DNA of 62,709 nucleotides, from positions 1 to 62,709 of IMG/VR virus record IMGVR_UViG_3300042469_000158. One strand, 5' to 3'. The stretch's first letter is position 1, and each line of letters starts with the position of its first letter. Position numbers and translations under genes: made by a program. This document shows, in pieces, positions 49,568 through 57,378 of the stretch. The notes under the pieces are model-generated. The model did no database searches, was not told the DNA's origin, and saw only the letters and a program-made list of their open reading frames with translations. This DNA comes from a virus.

Positions 49568-49734
49568 TTCTTCATCCCTCTCACAAAAACAGCAAACGAT
49601 GCGGTGGTGTCACCGAACGGCATCTTCTCAAACTCTTTGGCAACTTCTTCTAGTGTGTCGTTGCGTGTGTTGTTTAGTTGTTCCAGTGTGTCAAGCAACA
49701 CTTTACGTACTGCTTGGTAATCTTCTTCGTTCAT
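49564..49734 (-). CDS. 56-residue hypothetical protein
   Basis: The start is MNEEDYQAVRKVLLDTLEQLN, followed by NTRNDTLEEVAKEFEKMPFGDTTASFAVFVRGMKK. AGGAGAAGAA precedes the ATG, which overlaps the upstream stop (ATGA); the stop overlaps the next ATG in the same way. It is a short helical protein with no known domain. The overlaps on both sides support it. Confidence 0.7.
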   Translation of the reverse strand: MNEEDYQAVRKVLLDTLEQLNNTRNDTLEEVAKEFEKMPFGDTTASFAVFVRGMKK

Positions 49735-49871
49735 TTCTTCTCCTTTAAACAGCTACATGTAAATCCACTTGCGTCATAGCCAAGGCCATGACAATACGGG
49801 CAATGCTCATCCGTGACCGCAGGGGACACAGGAGCAAACAGCCGCTTGATATATTCAATAAACTCTCTCAT
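49731..49871 (-). CDS. 46-residue zinc-ribbon-like protein
   Basis: The ATG at 49871 overlaps the sigma gene stop (ATGA) and follows AAGGAGA. The product MREFIEYIKRLFAPVSP... carries CPYCHGLGYDASGFTCSC, a CxxC plus CxC pair able to bind zinc, and ends KEKK. It may be a small adaptor of the transcription or replication machinery. No named family. Confidence 0.7.
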   Translation of the reverse strand: MREFIEYIKRLFAPVSPAVTDEHCPYCHGLGYDASGFTCSCLKEKK

Positions 49872-50665
49872 TTTATCTTCTCCTTTTCTGCGTACATTTC
49901 CCAAACTTTGTCTGCGTTGTAACCCCAAATATATGTCACTACGTTCCGCAACTCTTGATACATCTCAGGGTTTTCTGTCTTCAAATGTTCTATCCAATCA
50001 GTGTCGGACACCATTGGTTTTATGTCTTCCCACTTCTCACGTAATCTGAGGTCTTCTTTGTACATCTCTTCAAGCTCTTGCTCACGTTGTTTTTCTTTTA
50101 GCTTTTGATCAACCTTTGCTTGTGCCCGTGCCATATCTCTTTGATGTGCGGCGTTACGTTCTTTTGCCCACTGCACTTGTGCCGCTTGCGCTTCTAATTC
50201 TTTACCCGCTCTCTTGTCTGACAACAGACGTTGCCCAAGCACCTCTCGCAATTTATTGGAACGTACTGGATGTTTTAAATCACGTACTGCTTTCATTTCA
50301 ATCTGCCTAATGCGCTCACGTGTTACATCAAACCTAGTGCCAATTTCTTCTAGTGTGTAGTCGTGTGTCAGGCCGATCCCATACCGTAAACACACTACCT
50401 TCTTGGCTCTTGGGGTCAACGTATCCAAAACCGCTTCTACACGCTCAACCAATTCTTTCTTGAACAACTCTTCTTCGGGGTCATGACACTCACGATGCTC
50501 ATACGGTGGGCATGGAATTTCGGGCAACATCCAATCTTCTTTGTACCCGTGGTAGTAATACGCTTTATGCAACTCAGCACTTGCACCCACAAGAGTACCG
50601 TAGGGTATGGTGTGCCCTTTAACTATTGCGCCGTGTGCGCGTGGTTTTCTTTTAACAGTCTCCAT
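49868..50665 (-). CDS. Sigma-70 region-4 protein
   Basis: In this 265-residue protein residues about 80-140 match sigma region 4: LTPRAKKVVCLRYGIGLTHDYTLEEIGTRFDVTRERIRQIEMKAVRDLKHPVRSNKLREVLG, very like RpoD region 4.2. Regions 1-3 are missing. The N-terminal 75 residues and the C-terminal 120 (Lys/Glu/Gln-rich, ending EMYAEKEKIK) are unlike RpoD. It could bind -35 elements and redirect host RNA polymerase. It overlaps the DNA polymerase gene by 14 bases. Confidence 0.85.
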   Translation of the reverse strand: METVKRKPRAHGAIVKGHTIPYGTLVGASAELHKAYYYHGYKEDWMLPEIPCPPYEHRECHDPEEELFKKELVERVEAVLDTLTPRAKKVVCLRYGIGLTHDYTLEEIGTRFDVTRERIRQIEMKAVRDLKHPVRSNKLREVLGQRLLSDKRAGKELEAQAAQVQWAKERNAAHQRDMARAQAKVDQKLKEKQREQELEEMYKEDLRLREKWEDIKPMVSDTDWIEHLKTENPEMYQELRNVVTYIWGYNADKVWEMYAEKEKIK

Positions 50666-52472
50666 AACTCTCTCCTATCCCTGCCTCGCAGTTCAATGGG
50701 ATGCCCTCTGCCCATGACGGTACAAATCGCATGCACTCCATCACATACGCCATAGCTTCCTGTGCTTCTTCTTTTGGTGCCACACACGCCACAGCATCAT
50801 GAACAGTGAGTACCACACGATACTTCCTGCTGATCTTGATTAGCTGTTCGCCAATGATGCAACGTGCCAAGCCCTGACAAATGTTCTCTGTCAACTTGCC
50901 GCCGTATAGCTTCACCGCGCCTTTGCGTGAATCATAAATATACTGGTCTTTTCCGTCTTTGTCTCGTACTTTTCGTAAATTTGGGTATCTTTGATACAAC
51001 CCGTTGGGCATCAGGATTCCCTCTGCACTTATGCTGATACACCCGTTACCCCACGTAGCGGTACGCTTCTTACTCATAGCATCAATCGCCGTGGAACCGG
51101 ACTTCCATAGGGTGGGGATACTAGGATAGGTACCACGGTAGGTAGAGATAATCCTTGCAGACTCCTCTGCACTGACCGACACGCCGAAAGTCTTGAGTTG
51201 CGTTTGGAACTTCGCACTGCCCATGCCATAACCCGCTCCAAGAATGGTGGTTTTGCCAACAAATCTTTCAGACGGGGTGACCTCTTCTCTTTCCTTGCGG
51301 TAGATAGCCGATGCCATGATCTTGTATACGTCCTCGCCATTTCTAAATGCCTCCACTAAATCATCTTGCTGTGCGAACCATGCAAGTACCCGCGCCTCGA
51401 TCTGCGCAGAATCGCAGTCAATGATCACGTGACCCTCGGGTGCAAGGATGGCCTTCTTGAGCTTTCCTGCGTTATCACCACGCGAGGGAAAGTTTTGGAA
51501 ATTGATCTTGTCTGAACCACCCCACCGTCCGGTGTGTGCGGCGTAGTAAGAGAGGGGAACAGGTATCTTTCCCCTTCCCGCAATCCCGATGAGACGCTCG
51601 GTACGTGTCTCTTCCAACGTAGTCTTGTTACCCAATCGTGCGGCAACAAGTGTCTGTACGCGCTCATCAGGGTGCTCGGCCAAAGCCTTAAACCCTTCAT
51701 CAGACTTAGCCAACGCCAACGCTTCCTTACCCGTAGTCAGACTAATCTTCATGGGCGGCTCAACGCCTAACCCACGCAAGACTTCGGCAAACTTTTGGTT
51801 GGACATCAGGTCTTCGATGTTCGCGCCACATTCATCGAGCAGCTTGCGCTTGCGTTCTTTCACATCTACAAGATGTTGCTGTAAGAGTGACTCATCTAGG
51901 CGGAGCTGTGGCTCTGTGAACATCCGGATCGTCAGGTCTATCAACTTCAACTCAACCTTCTGAAACATAGGTAGCAGGGTCAGGAACAAGTCGTAGGTCA
52001 GGTCAACGTCATTTCTACAGTACGCCCCATACTCTGCAAGCTGTTGCTCTGTGAAGTCACGCCGCCGCAGGTTAACGGCCTGTAGAACCTCTTCACCCTT
52101 CACACCTAGTTGATAGTGCAGTGCCAACTTCTTGAGACTGTTGCCTACCTCGATGCCGTTGATAGCACGTGCCATGCTCAAGGTATCCGCAATAGCTTTT
52201 GGCCTGATATCAAAGTGCCAGTTCAATATCGCCATGTCGAACATCGCATTGTGTGCAACCACCATGCTGTTGTCCCAATCGAATTGGTGTAACCAAAGGT
52301 CGATCTCATCCAACGAATCACTGCACCACTGTGTAGGCTCATCGTTAACCTTGACCGCCACCCCGATCACCTCGAACCGTGGGTCACGTACATACTCTTC
52401 AGTCGTTTGGGTTTTGAACCCCAAGTCCTTAGTGGTGTAGTACGTCTCAAAGTCTAGTGTTATGAGATTCAT
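50652..52472 (-). CDS. Family A DNA polymerase with proofreading domain
   Basis: In this 606-residue protein the N-terminal DnaQ-type exonuclease has DFETYY, HNAMFD and YCRNDVDLT, so proofreading is intact. Polymerase motif A (DCDSAQIEARVL) is at about residue 350 and motif B (RFVGKTTILGAGYGMG) at about 410. Motif C is VHDAV at about 556, where many family A enzymes have VHDE. It is short (no 5' nuclease), as usual for phage enzymes. It replicates the phage genome together with the primase-helicase. Confidence 0.92.
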   Translation of the reverse strand: MNLITLDFETYYTTKDLGFKTQTTEEYVRDPRFEVIGVAVKVNDEPTQWCSDSLDEIDLWLHQFDWDNSMVVAHNAMFDMAILNWHFDIRPKAIADTLSMARAINGIEVGNSLKKLALHYQLGVKGEEVLQAVNLRRRDFTEQQLAEYGAYCRNDVDLTYDLFLTLLPMFQKVELKLIDLTIRMFTEPQLRLDESLLQQHLVDVKERKRKLLDECGANIEDLMSNQKFAEVLRGLGVEPPMKISLTTGKEALALAKSDEGFKALAEHPDERVQTLVAARLGNKTTLEETRTERLIGIAGRGKIPVPLSYYAAHTGRWGGSDKINFQNFPSRGDNAGKLKKAILAPEGHVIIDCDSAQIEARVLAWFAQQDDLVEAFRNGEDVYKIMASAIYRKEREEVTPSERFVGKTTILGAGYGMGSAKFQTQLKTFGVSVSAEESARIISTYRGTYPSIPTLWKSGSTAIDAMSKKRTATWGNGCISISAEGILMPNGLYQRYPNLRKVRDKDGKDQYIYDSRKGAVKLYGGKLTENICQGLARCIIGEQLIKISRKYRVVLTVHDAVACVAPKEEAQEAMAYVMECMRFVPSWAEGIPLNCEAGIGESYGDC

Positions 52473-52642
52473 TCGTCTCTCGCTTTGAGCATTGCTTCTG
52501 CTATTTCATACGCTTTTTGTGCCGCTTCATGTGGGTACAAGTCGTAGTCCCCACTTAAAAAACTTTGCATAGCCTTTGCCGCAAAATAATCACGCAAGGT
52601 CATGCCACTTGAAATCTCTGATGGAAATGCCGGTCTGCTCAT
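52469..52642 (-). CDS. 57-residue conserved hypothetical protein
   Basis: The product begins MSRPAFPSEISSGMTLRDYF and continues AAKAMQSFLSGDYDLYPHEAAQKAYEIAEAMLKARDE. I recognise MTLRDYFAAKAMQ...AYxIAxAMLKARE as a very common small phage family. The ATG follows GGAGAACG and the stop overlaps the polymerase ATG (ATGA). Function unknown. Confidence 0.78.
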   Translation of the reverse strand: MSRPAFPSEISSGMTLRDYFAAKAMQSFLSGDYDLYPHEAAQKAYEIAEAMLKARDE

Positions 52643-52652
52643 ATCGTTCTCC

Positions 52653-52928
52653 TTAAAAGTTCAATCCAAAAAATGCTTTCAAGTACGGCTCAAAGTCAGC
52701 CGTCTTAAAGATACCCATCTCACCTGTTGGTCGATACCCCATACCAATTTCTTCACCACCATCCAGTGGCCACAGCAGATAGTCACCTATCACCATGGCA
52801 TGTCTTGGCACGTCATCTATCTTGTAGTGACCACGAAATTGCCCGTCTTCAAATACTTCCCCGAACATACGGGGTGCATGGCCAGTCGCCTCTTCCAACT
52901 TGTGCAGTGCTTCTTTAACCTTGCTCAT
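52653..52928 (-). CDS. Hypothetical protein
   Basis: This 91-residue product starts MSKVKEALHKLEEATGHAPRMFGEVFEDGQFRGHYKIDDV. It has a beta-hairpin-rich centre (GEEIGMGYRPTGEMGIFK) and ends FGLNF. It overlaps the upstream gene by 4 bases. No domain recognised; it looks soluble and globular. Confidence 0.68.
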   Translation of the reverse strand: MSKVKEALHKLEEATGHAPRMFGEVFEDGQFRGHYKIDDVPRHAMVIGDYLLWPLDGGEEIGMGYRPTGEMGIFKTADFEPYLKAFFGLNF

Positions 52929-53509
52929 CGCACACCTCCAAAGATTTGATTGAGTTGCGTGTAGATAAACTTGGCCTCTTCTAACTGCATAGAGTAAGCG
53001 CCGAGTGATGTAGAGATAGTGATGTGCAAAGTTGTTGCACCAACAGCCAGTGGGCGGGTCACTACGCGCTCTGTACGTTCTGCGGGTACTAATCCTGTGA
53101 TGCCCTTGTCTTCTTTAACCTTGGCTACCTTGGCTTTCTTCTTTGTATATGCCTTGACCTTCTCACGCTTGGGCATGTTCGCACGTACTGCTACTGGCAC
53201 TGCTGTGTAGGAAAATGTTGTCCTGCCCTTCTCACCATCAGGGGCTACCTCAATGCGATTCACAAAGTTCTTGTCATAAAAACCTTTGAGGATTGCAGGC
53301 ACATACGTTACGGGTACGGTTGGCATTTCCTTGGCAATGTATGCACGTAACGCTTTACCCGTTATCCCGGGGTTCTTTGAAATCATATCCAACAACGTGT
53401 TGGACAGTTGTTTGTTTCTGCTGTCTGTTTCCACGATAAGTTCCTTTACTTCAGTTTGTTTCCACTCTTGAAATGCTTGCTTGATCTTCTCTTCCATCAA
53501 GGTGTTCAT
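52925..53509 (-). CDS. Winged-helix-like protein
   Basis: This 194-residue product contains LLDMISKNPGITGKALRAYIAKEMPTVPVTYVPAILKGFYDKNFVNRIEVAPDGEKGRTTFSYTAVP, compatible with a winged-helix DNA-binding domain at about residues 38-105. A Lys/Arg-rich linker (KREKVKAYTKKKAKVAKVK) and a small C-terminal domain follow. Possible regulator of the early genes; DNA targets are unknown. It overlaps its neighbours by 4 bases. Confidence 0.68.
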   Translation of the reverse strand: MNTLMEEKIKQAFQEWKQTEVKELIVETDSRNKQLSNTLLDMISKNPGITGKALRAYIAKEMPTVPVTYVPAILKGFYDKNFVNRIEVAPDGEKGRTTFSYTAVPVAVRANMPKREKVKAYTKKKAKVAKVKEDKGITGLVPAERTERVVTRPLAVGATTLHITISTSLGAYSMQLEEAKFIYTQLNQIFGGVR

Positions 53510-53691
53510 TTGGTTTCTCCTTTTGATTTTTCAAAATTCCTTGCCTCAAGTATTTGGTCTATCAATTTATGTGCATCTGTAATGTCTTGTACTAACGCAT
53601 CGCACCAAGAGCCATCGTCTATGTACCCATCCGCAGACTCAGCAAGACGTTTCAATGCAATCAATAATCTGTTCTCATCTATGCTCATCAT
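53506..53691 (-). CDS. Hypothetical helical protein
   Basis: This 61-residue product (MMSIDENRLLIALKRLAESADGYIDDGSWCDALVQDITDAHKLIDQILEARNFEK...) is helical and acidic. It overlaps the VRR-NUC stop (ATGA) and the next gene in the same way. Nothing identifies its role. Confidence 0.65.
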   Translation of the reverse strand: MMSIDENRLLIALKRLAESADGYIDDGSWCDALVQDITDAHKLIDQILEARNFEKSKGETK

Positions 53692-53987
53692 CTCTCTCCC
53701 ATATCTATTTCAATCATTAACTTATCAACATCCGGTATGTTGTCCTCATTGACCACGATAGCCGCGCCACCCTGTGCAATGATCTGAGCAATGTTCTTCT
53801 CTTGAAGCGCAGTTGTTTTACCTTTCCCTGCTTTACATTCAATCGCAAAGAACTTGCCCTTGTAGCACCCAACTATGTCGGGTACGCCCGATGCACCGTA
53901 ACCTCCGGTGACGGGGTAGAAGTAGTACGCACCAAACGTTTTGAGTATGGCAACCACTTTAGTTTTGACTTTCTTTTCCGGTGTCAT
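53688..53987 (-). CDS. VRR-NUC nuclease
   Basis: This 99-residue protein has GASGVPDIVGCYKGKFFAIECKAGKGKTTALQ, the VRR-NUC signature with Asp of PD and the ExK pair (ECK). Single-domain VRR-NUC proteins are common in phage early regions and frequently accompany SNF2 helicases. It may process branched DNA. It overlaps the upstream gene by 29 bases. Confidence 0.9.
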   Translation of the reverse strand: MTPEKKVKTKVVAILKTFGAYYFYPVTGGYGASGVPDIVGCYKGKFFAIECKAGKGKTTALQEKNIAQIIAQGGAAIVVNEDNIPDVDKLMIEIDMGER

Positions 53988-54159
53988 TCTTCTCTCCTTT
54001 CAATAACATCTCGTAGTGTTTAATGGGTAGTCTTGCTTTGGCCTTCAAGTGTTTGCGTAACCAATCAGCACCTCCCATGTCTTGGAACATCAACCAATCT
54101 AAATCTGACATACGTACTTGGCGTCCTATCAGTGGCATTGGCGGTTTAGGTCTTGGCAT
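53959..54159 (-). CDS. Small hypothetical protein
   Basis: This 66-residue product (MPRPKPPMPLIGRQVRMSDLDWLMFQDMGGADWLRKHLKAKARLPIKHYEMLL...) carries a LxWLMFQDMGGADWLRKHLKA helix. The pattern resembles short phage proteins with an RHH- or SHOCT-like helix. It overlaps the upstream gene by one base (TAATG) and the VRR-NUC gene by 29. Function unknown. Confidence 0.65.
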   Translation of the reverse strand: MPRPKPPMPLIGRQVRMSDLDWLMFQDMGGADWLRKHLKAKARLPIKHYEMLLKGEKNDTGKESQN

Positions 54160-54434
54160 TATTTTTCCTTATGTGGTGTGGTGTACAAAGCAATCGGCTT
54201 GTAAGTACTAGGCGGTTTCTTCCATCTAAAGTACTTGTGCCCCACTGCGTTCTCACAAAGATACCCAACGGGTTCAGGTATGGTTATTGAAATTACACCT
54301 GCTAAGTTTGGTGTAGGTTGCTCCAAATACTTTGCGTAAACATGATCAGCAACAAGGGCGGCAAAGTGTTCTATGTCACCATGCAGGGTTAGCCCGTTGT
54401 CTTCAATCAGTTTAAAAATTTCGTCGCTCGTCAT
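54159..54434 (-). CDS. Hypothetical protein with phage DUF-like end
   Basis: In this 91-residue product an N-terminal helical region (DEIFKLIEDNGLTLHGDIEHFAALVADHVYAKYL) is followed by VGYLCENAVGHKYFRWKKPPSTYKPIALYTTPHKEK. The end PxxYxPxALYT is very frequent in small phage early proteins. Its function has not been defined. Confidence 0.7.
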   Translation of the reverse strand: MTSDEIFKLIEDNGLTLHGDIEHFAALVADHVYAKYLEQPTPNLAGVISITIPEPVGYLCENAVGHKYFRWKKPPSTYKPIALYTTPHKEK

Positions 54435-54437
54435 ACT

Positions 54438-54644
54438 TCAACCCTCCCACTTGTTAATGATGTCAGCAATACCGCCCTCTTGTACTTTACGTAAGTTGCT
54501 ACGCTCTTTGAGCATAGCACTGGCTTGCTCGTGTGCAACACTTGCAATCTCTTCGGGCTTGGTTGACTTGGGTGCTTTGTTCAGCATCGCCATCATCGCA
54601 AACCCCGCATACAAGTCGTATAAATTACTCTCATGATCGTTCAT
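54438..54644 (-). CDS. Small hypothetical protein
   Basis: This 68-residue product starts MNDHESNLYDLYAGFAMMAMLNKAPKSTKPEEIASVAHEQASAMLKERSNLRK. The pattern LYDxYAGFAMxA...VAxxAxxxADAMLxER is familiar from small phage proteins (function unknown). Its ATG overlaps the upstream stop (ATGA). Confidence 0.72.
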   Translation of the reverse strand: MNDHESNLYDLYAGFAMMAMLNKAPKSTKPEEIASVAHEQASAMLKERSNLRKVQEGGIADIINKWEG

Positions 54645-54847
54645 CGTCCACTCCCAATGGTCAGCGCCAGCGTTGTGAACAACACAACTAAAAAGATTAT
54701 GTACAGTGTCATTGACATGTGATCTGGGCCTCGTATCCCTAGCAATGCCCGTTGAATTTCTTCCTCGTCATGGTTAAGTTGGTGCATAGGTTTTTTGTAC
54801 ATGCAACCAATCTCAATCCCTGTACTTGTTCTGTATACATCTTTCAT
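54641..54847 (-). CDS. Small membrane protein
   Basis: The ATG at 54847 overlaps the upstream stop (ATGA); an in-frame ATG at 54967 lies far inside that gene and is rejected. The 68-residue product has a soluble N-terminus with EEEIQRALLGIRGPDH and one C-terminal hydrophobic helix (MTLYIIFLVVLFTTLALTIG). A tail-anchored early membrane protein. Confidence 0.65.
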   Translation of the reverse strand: MKDVYRTSTGIEIGCMYKKPMHQLNHDEEEIQRALLGIRGPDHMSMTLYIIFLVVLFTTLALTIGSGR

Positions 54848-55209
54848 CTCATCTCTCCTTCTCTGTTTAATATGTAGTACAAGGTATCGGATACTTTGAA
54901 TCCCAACTCCGGTACTAAGTCGTTTGTCTCTGCGATTCGTAGCATGGATATTGACTCCATGATCCACGGCTCTACATCTTCTTGTGACATGTCTAAACGT
55001 TTCATTCCTCCCTTGCTCGGTAACGTGAAGTCATACAAGTTAACTGTCCCATTGTCATTCACTTCCACACGAATGACATCGTTTGTTTTAAGCTCTCCCT
55101 TTTGCATCATCCATGTCCATTCACGTAGGTTGCACTGTGCCTCGAACTTAATTTTTACCTCTGCCAATGCCATCTCTACACGCAATTTCATTAGGTCATC
55201 TTGACTCAT
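54844..55209 (-). CDS. Hypothetical protein with shared C-terminal motif
   Basis: The ATG at 55209 overlaps the upstream stop (ATGA). The 121-residue product is mixed alpha/beta. The last 38 residues (DVEPWIMESISMLRIAETNDLVPELGFKVSDTLYYIL) align by eye with the end of the upstream protein (DVPEFVRNKLAVLQIAKNGDAIADVGMRVSDITYWVF). This suggests a duplicated short domain. Function unknown. Confidence 0.7.
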   Translation of the reverse strand: MSQDDLMKLRVEMALAEVKIKFEAQCNLREWTWMMQKGELKTNDVIRVEVNDNGTVNLYDFTLPSKGGMKRLDMSQEDVEPWIMESISMLRIAETNDLVPELGFKVSDTLYYILNREGEMR

Positions 55210-56102
55210 GCGAACACCCAATAAGTAATGTCTGATACACGCATGCCAACATCCGCAATAGCGTCACCGTTCTTTGCGATCTGCAACACGGCTAACTTAT
55301 TACGAACGAACTCAGGCACATCATCCATGCTAGTGCACTCTGTGACTTGCGTCTCATCGGTGAACTTGTAAGACAAACTATTAGGCTTGACCCACACAAA
55401 GCATGCACGGGGTTTGTAGTCCTGCATACGTCTAAGCTCTGCACCTTCTTGGGCTATCAAGTCTACAGCAATTTTAAATGACGGTGTACTTGGTACATAC
55501 CCCGATGCAATCATGTGAGCAACTTCTTGTGCTATGTCGTTACGTTGGATGCTCAGTCTCTCATGTAACCTCTCACGTGCGGGTGAGCGTAAGTGCTCGA
55601 TACCTCGGTGCAGTGGGTCACGGCATCTGTCCAAGATGTCATCGTATGTAAGCGGCTTGAGATAAGTCATCGCAACCTTCAGTGCCTTCTTAATATCTTT
55701 GGACTGACGAATGTTGTAGCCATCACTGTGGCAAGCATACTTCTCATTCTCAATCTTCTTTGACTCTACACAGTACTGCACCTCGGCATCACCCATGATG
55801 TGTAGCTTGCCTGACCTGAAGTCAGTCGCATCAGGGAACGTGATACCCAATGTGTTGTATACGGGTACGGCAATAGACTCACCATCATCGTTACGCTTCC
55901 AAATAGTTTTGGTGTTATCGTCAATGCACGGCACGATGTTGTAGCGTTTGTCTTTGAATGCTTTGAAGAACGCCACCATTTCTTTGCGCACTGGTATGTC
56001 ACCGATCCAGTGCTCGTGGCCAAGCTCACGTGCCTTCTCTGCGTTACGTTGGAAACGATCAAAGTCAATGTTACCAACAAAGTTTTCGCGTGTAGTTTTC
56101 AT
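55206..56102 (-). CDS. Hypothetical protein downstream of the MoxR-VWA genes
   Basis: This 298-residue soluble protein has KKALKVAMTYLKPLTYDDILDRCRDPLHRGIEHLRSPARERLHERLSIQRND as a central helical, charged segment. It ends with the VSD(I/T)xYxxF/L motif shared with the next gene. Its leader repeats 18 bases of the MoxR gene leader, which groups it with that operon. No known domain is recognised. Confidence 0.72.
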   Translation of the reverse strand: MKTTRENFVGNIDFDRFQRNAEKARELGHEHWIGDIPVRKEMVAFFKAFKDKRYNIVPCIDDNTKTIWKRNDDGESIAVPVYNTLGITFPDATDFRSGKLHIMGDAEVQYCVESKKIENEKYACHSDGYNIRQSKDIKKALKVAMTYLKPLTYDDILDRCRDPLHRGIEHLRSPARERLHERLSIQRNDIAQEVAHMIASGYVPSTPSFKIAVDLIAQEGAELRRMQDYKPRACFVWVKPNSLSYKFTDETQVTECTSMDDVPEFVRNKLAVLQIAKNGDAIADVGMRVSDITYWVFA

Positions 56103-56139
56103 GATTTACTTTCAGTTAGGTTAGGAGGGGGAGGGAACA

Positions 56140-56157
56140 GGTCTCTATAGAGAGACC
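56140..56157. promoter_or_regulatory. Hairpin in the leader of the 55206 gene
   Basis: GGTCTCT (56140-56146) and AGAGACC (56151-56157) are perfect 7-base inverted repeats with a 4-base loop. It occupies the gap between the VWA gene stop and the next ATG, the place taken in the other three gaps by the TTCCCAC palindrome. There is no U-tract, so termination is unlikely. Confidence 0.55.
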
Positions 56158-56163
56158 CATACG

Positions 56164-57348
56164 TCAGTCGAGATGGATGGTCGTGCCCATGGGGGGTACA
56201 ACTTTGTTACCACCTACGATAGTCCACAGCACGGGGGCAGTCCATGTACCCCAATCACCGTAGATGTAACCGTCAGTCAAGACGATCACACACTCAGGAC
56301 GAATCTGATTGTCCTTGAGATACTTGGACACACACGCCACGTCAGTGCCACCACCACCGGCGGGCTTGGTCGATGATGTGAGCTTATCAAGTTGTTCCTG
56401 TGTGTACACTTCATGAGCTGCGACGTCGCTGTCCCAATACAATAGGTCAACCTTCTCGGGCTTGGTGTTGATGCAGATACCCTGCACCTCAGACAAGAAC
56501 TTGGACAACTCAGCAGTGCCAATCGAACCGGACGTATCAATGGCGATCACGATGCGGCCAACGTTCTCAGTGATAGTCGAGGGCATGTACATGTCGTGTT
56601 GCAACCATCTACGGCTAACACGTTGCCACGTAGAGATGTCCTTGCCTACAGCAGTGGATGAAACAAAGTCACGTAACTGTTCACGCCAGTCAACCTTTGG
56701 CTCCATGAGCGCACCCAACTCACGTGACTTGTTACCACCCAACTTACCCGCCATCAGTTGACCCTGACGAATAGCTTGGTTGATGTCCTTGCCGATCTGC
56801 TCGATCTCTTCTTGTGACATAGCATCACCCGATTCCCAATCGTGATCGTCAAAGCCCTCACCTTCACCACCACCAGATCCACCATCGTTACCCTCTTCCC
56901 GCAACATGTTGTACACAGTCTGCGAGTCCATACCCTCGTACTTGCGGTCAAGCAACCCACCCTTGGGCAGTGTGACAAACCCACCAGTACGCTTACGGAT
57001 ATCATCAATGATGATGTTGATCACGTAGTCGCATGCCATGTTAGCAGTGCGGCCATCTTCCTTGTAGAGATGTTGCCACAAGAACATGTGTTGGAATACC
57101 TTGTGTAGATTCTCGTGCATGATGAGGCCACGCAAGTCAGAGTCGCTCATGTCCTTGATGAACTTGCTACCGTACTTGCAGTCGATGCCGTTGGTACAGG
57201 CAGTGGGTACATCGTCACGCACCTCGTACTTACCGACCATGATGACAGACGCATACTCCATCGTGTCAGGGTGACCCATAAGCTCTACGTGGCAACGTTG
57301 GATACGTTGCATGGGTGTCAACGTGTTGAGTTGTGTTAAGAATGACAT
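56164..57348 (-). CDS. VWA protein with HExxH metallopeptidase-like motif (DUF2201-like)
   Basis: This 394-residue protein has H78-E-N-L-H82 followed by H89/H93-like residues and CDYVIN (Asp107), fitting the putative metallopeptidase N-terminal domain of DUF2201. The C-terminal 150 residues are a VWA-like domain with the MIDAS motif IDTSGSIG near residue 270 and GGGGTDV later. It follows a MoxR-type ATPase gene, the usual partner. Its leader has the palindrome 57364-57378 and AAGGAG before ATG. Confidence 0.85.
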   Translation of the reverse strand: MSFLTQLNTLTPMQRIQRCHVELMGHPDTMEYASVIMVGKYEVRDDVPTACTNGIDCKYGSKFIKDMSDSDLRGLIMHENLHKVFQHMFLWQHLYKEDGRTANMACDYVINIIIDDIRKRTGGFVTLPKGGLLDRKYEGMDSQTVYNMLREEGNDGGSGGGEGEGFDDHDWESGDAMSQEEIEQIGKDINQAIRQGQLMAGKLGGNKSRELGALMEPKVDWREQLRDFVSSTAVGKDISTWQRVSRRWLQHDMYMPSTITENVGRIVIAIDTSGSIGTAELSKFLSEVQGICINTKPEKVDLLYWDSDVAAHEVYTQEQLDKLTSSTKPAGGGGTDVACVSKYLKDNQIRPECVIVLTDGYIYGDWGTWTAPVLWTIVGGNKVVPPMGTTIHLD

Positions 57349-57363
57349 AGGTATCTCCTTGAT

Positions 57364-57378
57364 TTCCCACAGTGGGAA
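57364..57378. promoter_or_regulatory. TTCCCAC palindrome, copy 1
   Basis: TTCCCACAGTGGGAA is a perfect 7+7 inverted repeat around one base. It starts directly after the MoxR stop codon and lies 15 bases upstream of the VWA start. One of at least seven perfect copies between 57.3 and 61.5 kb. Confidence 0.9.
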
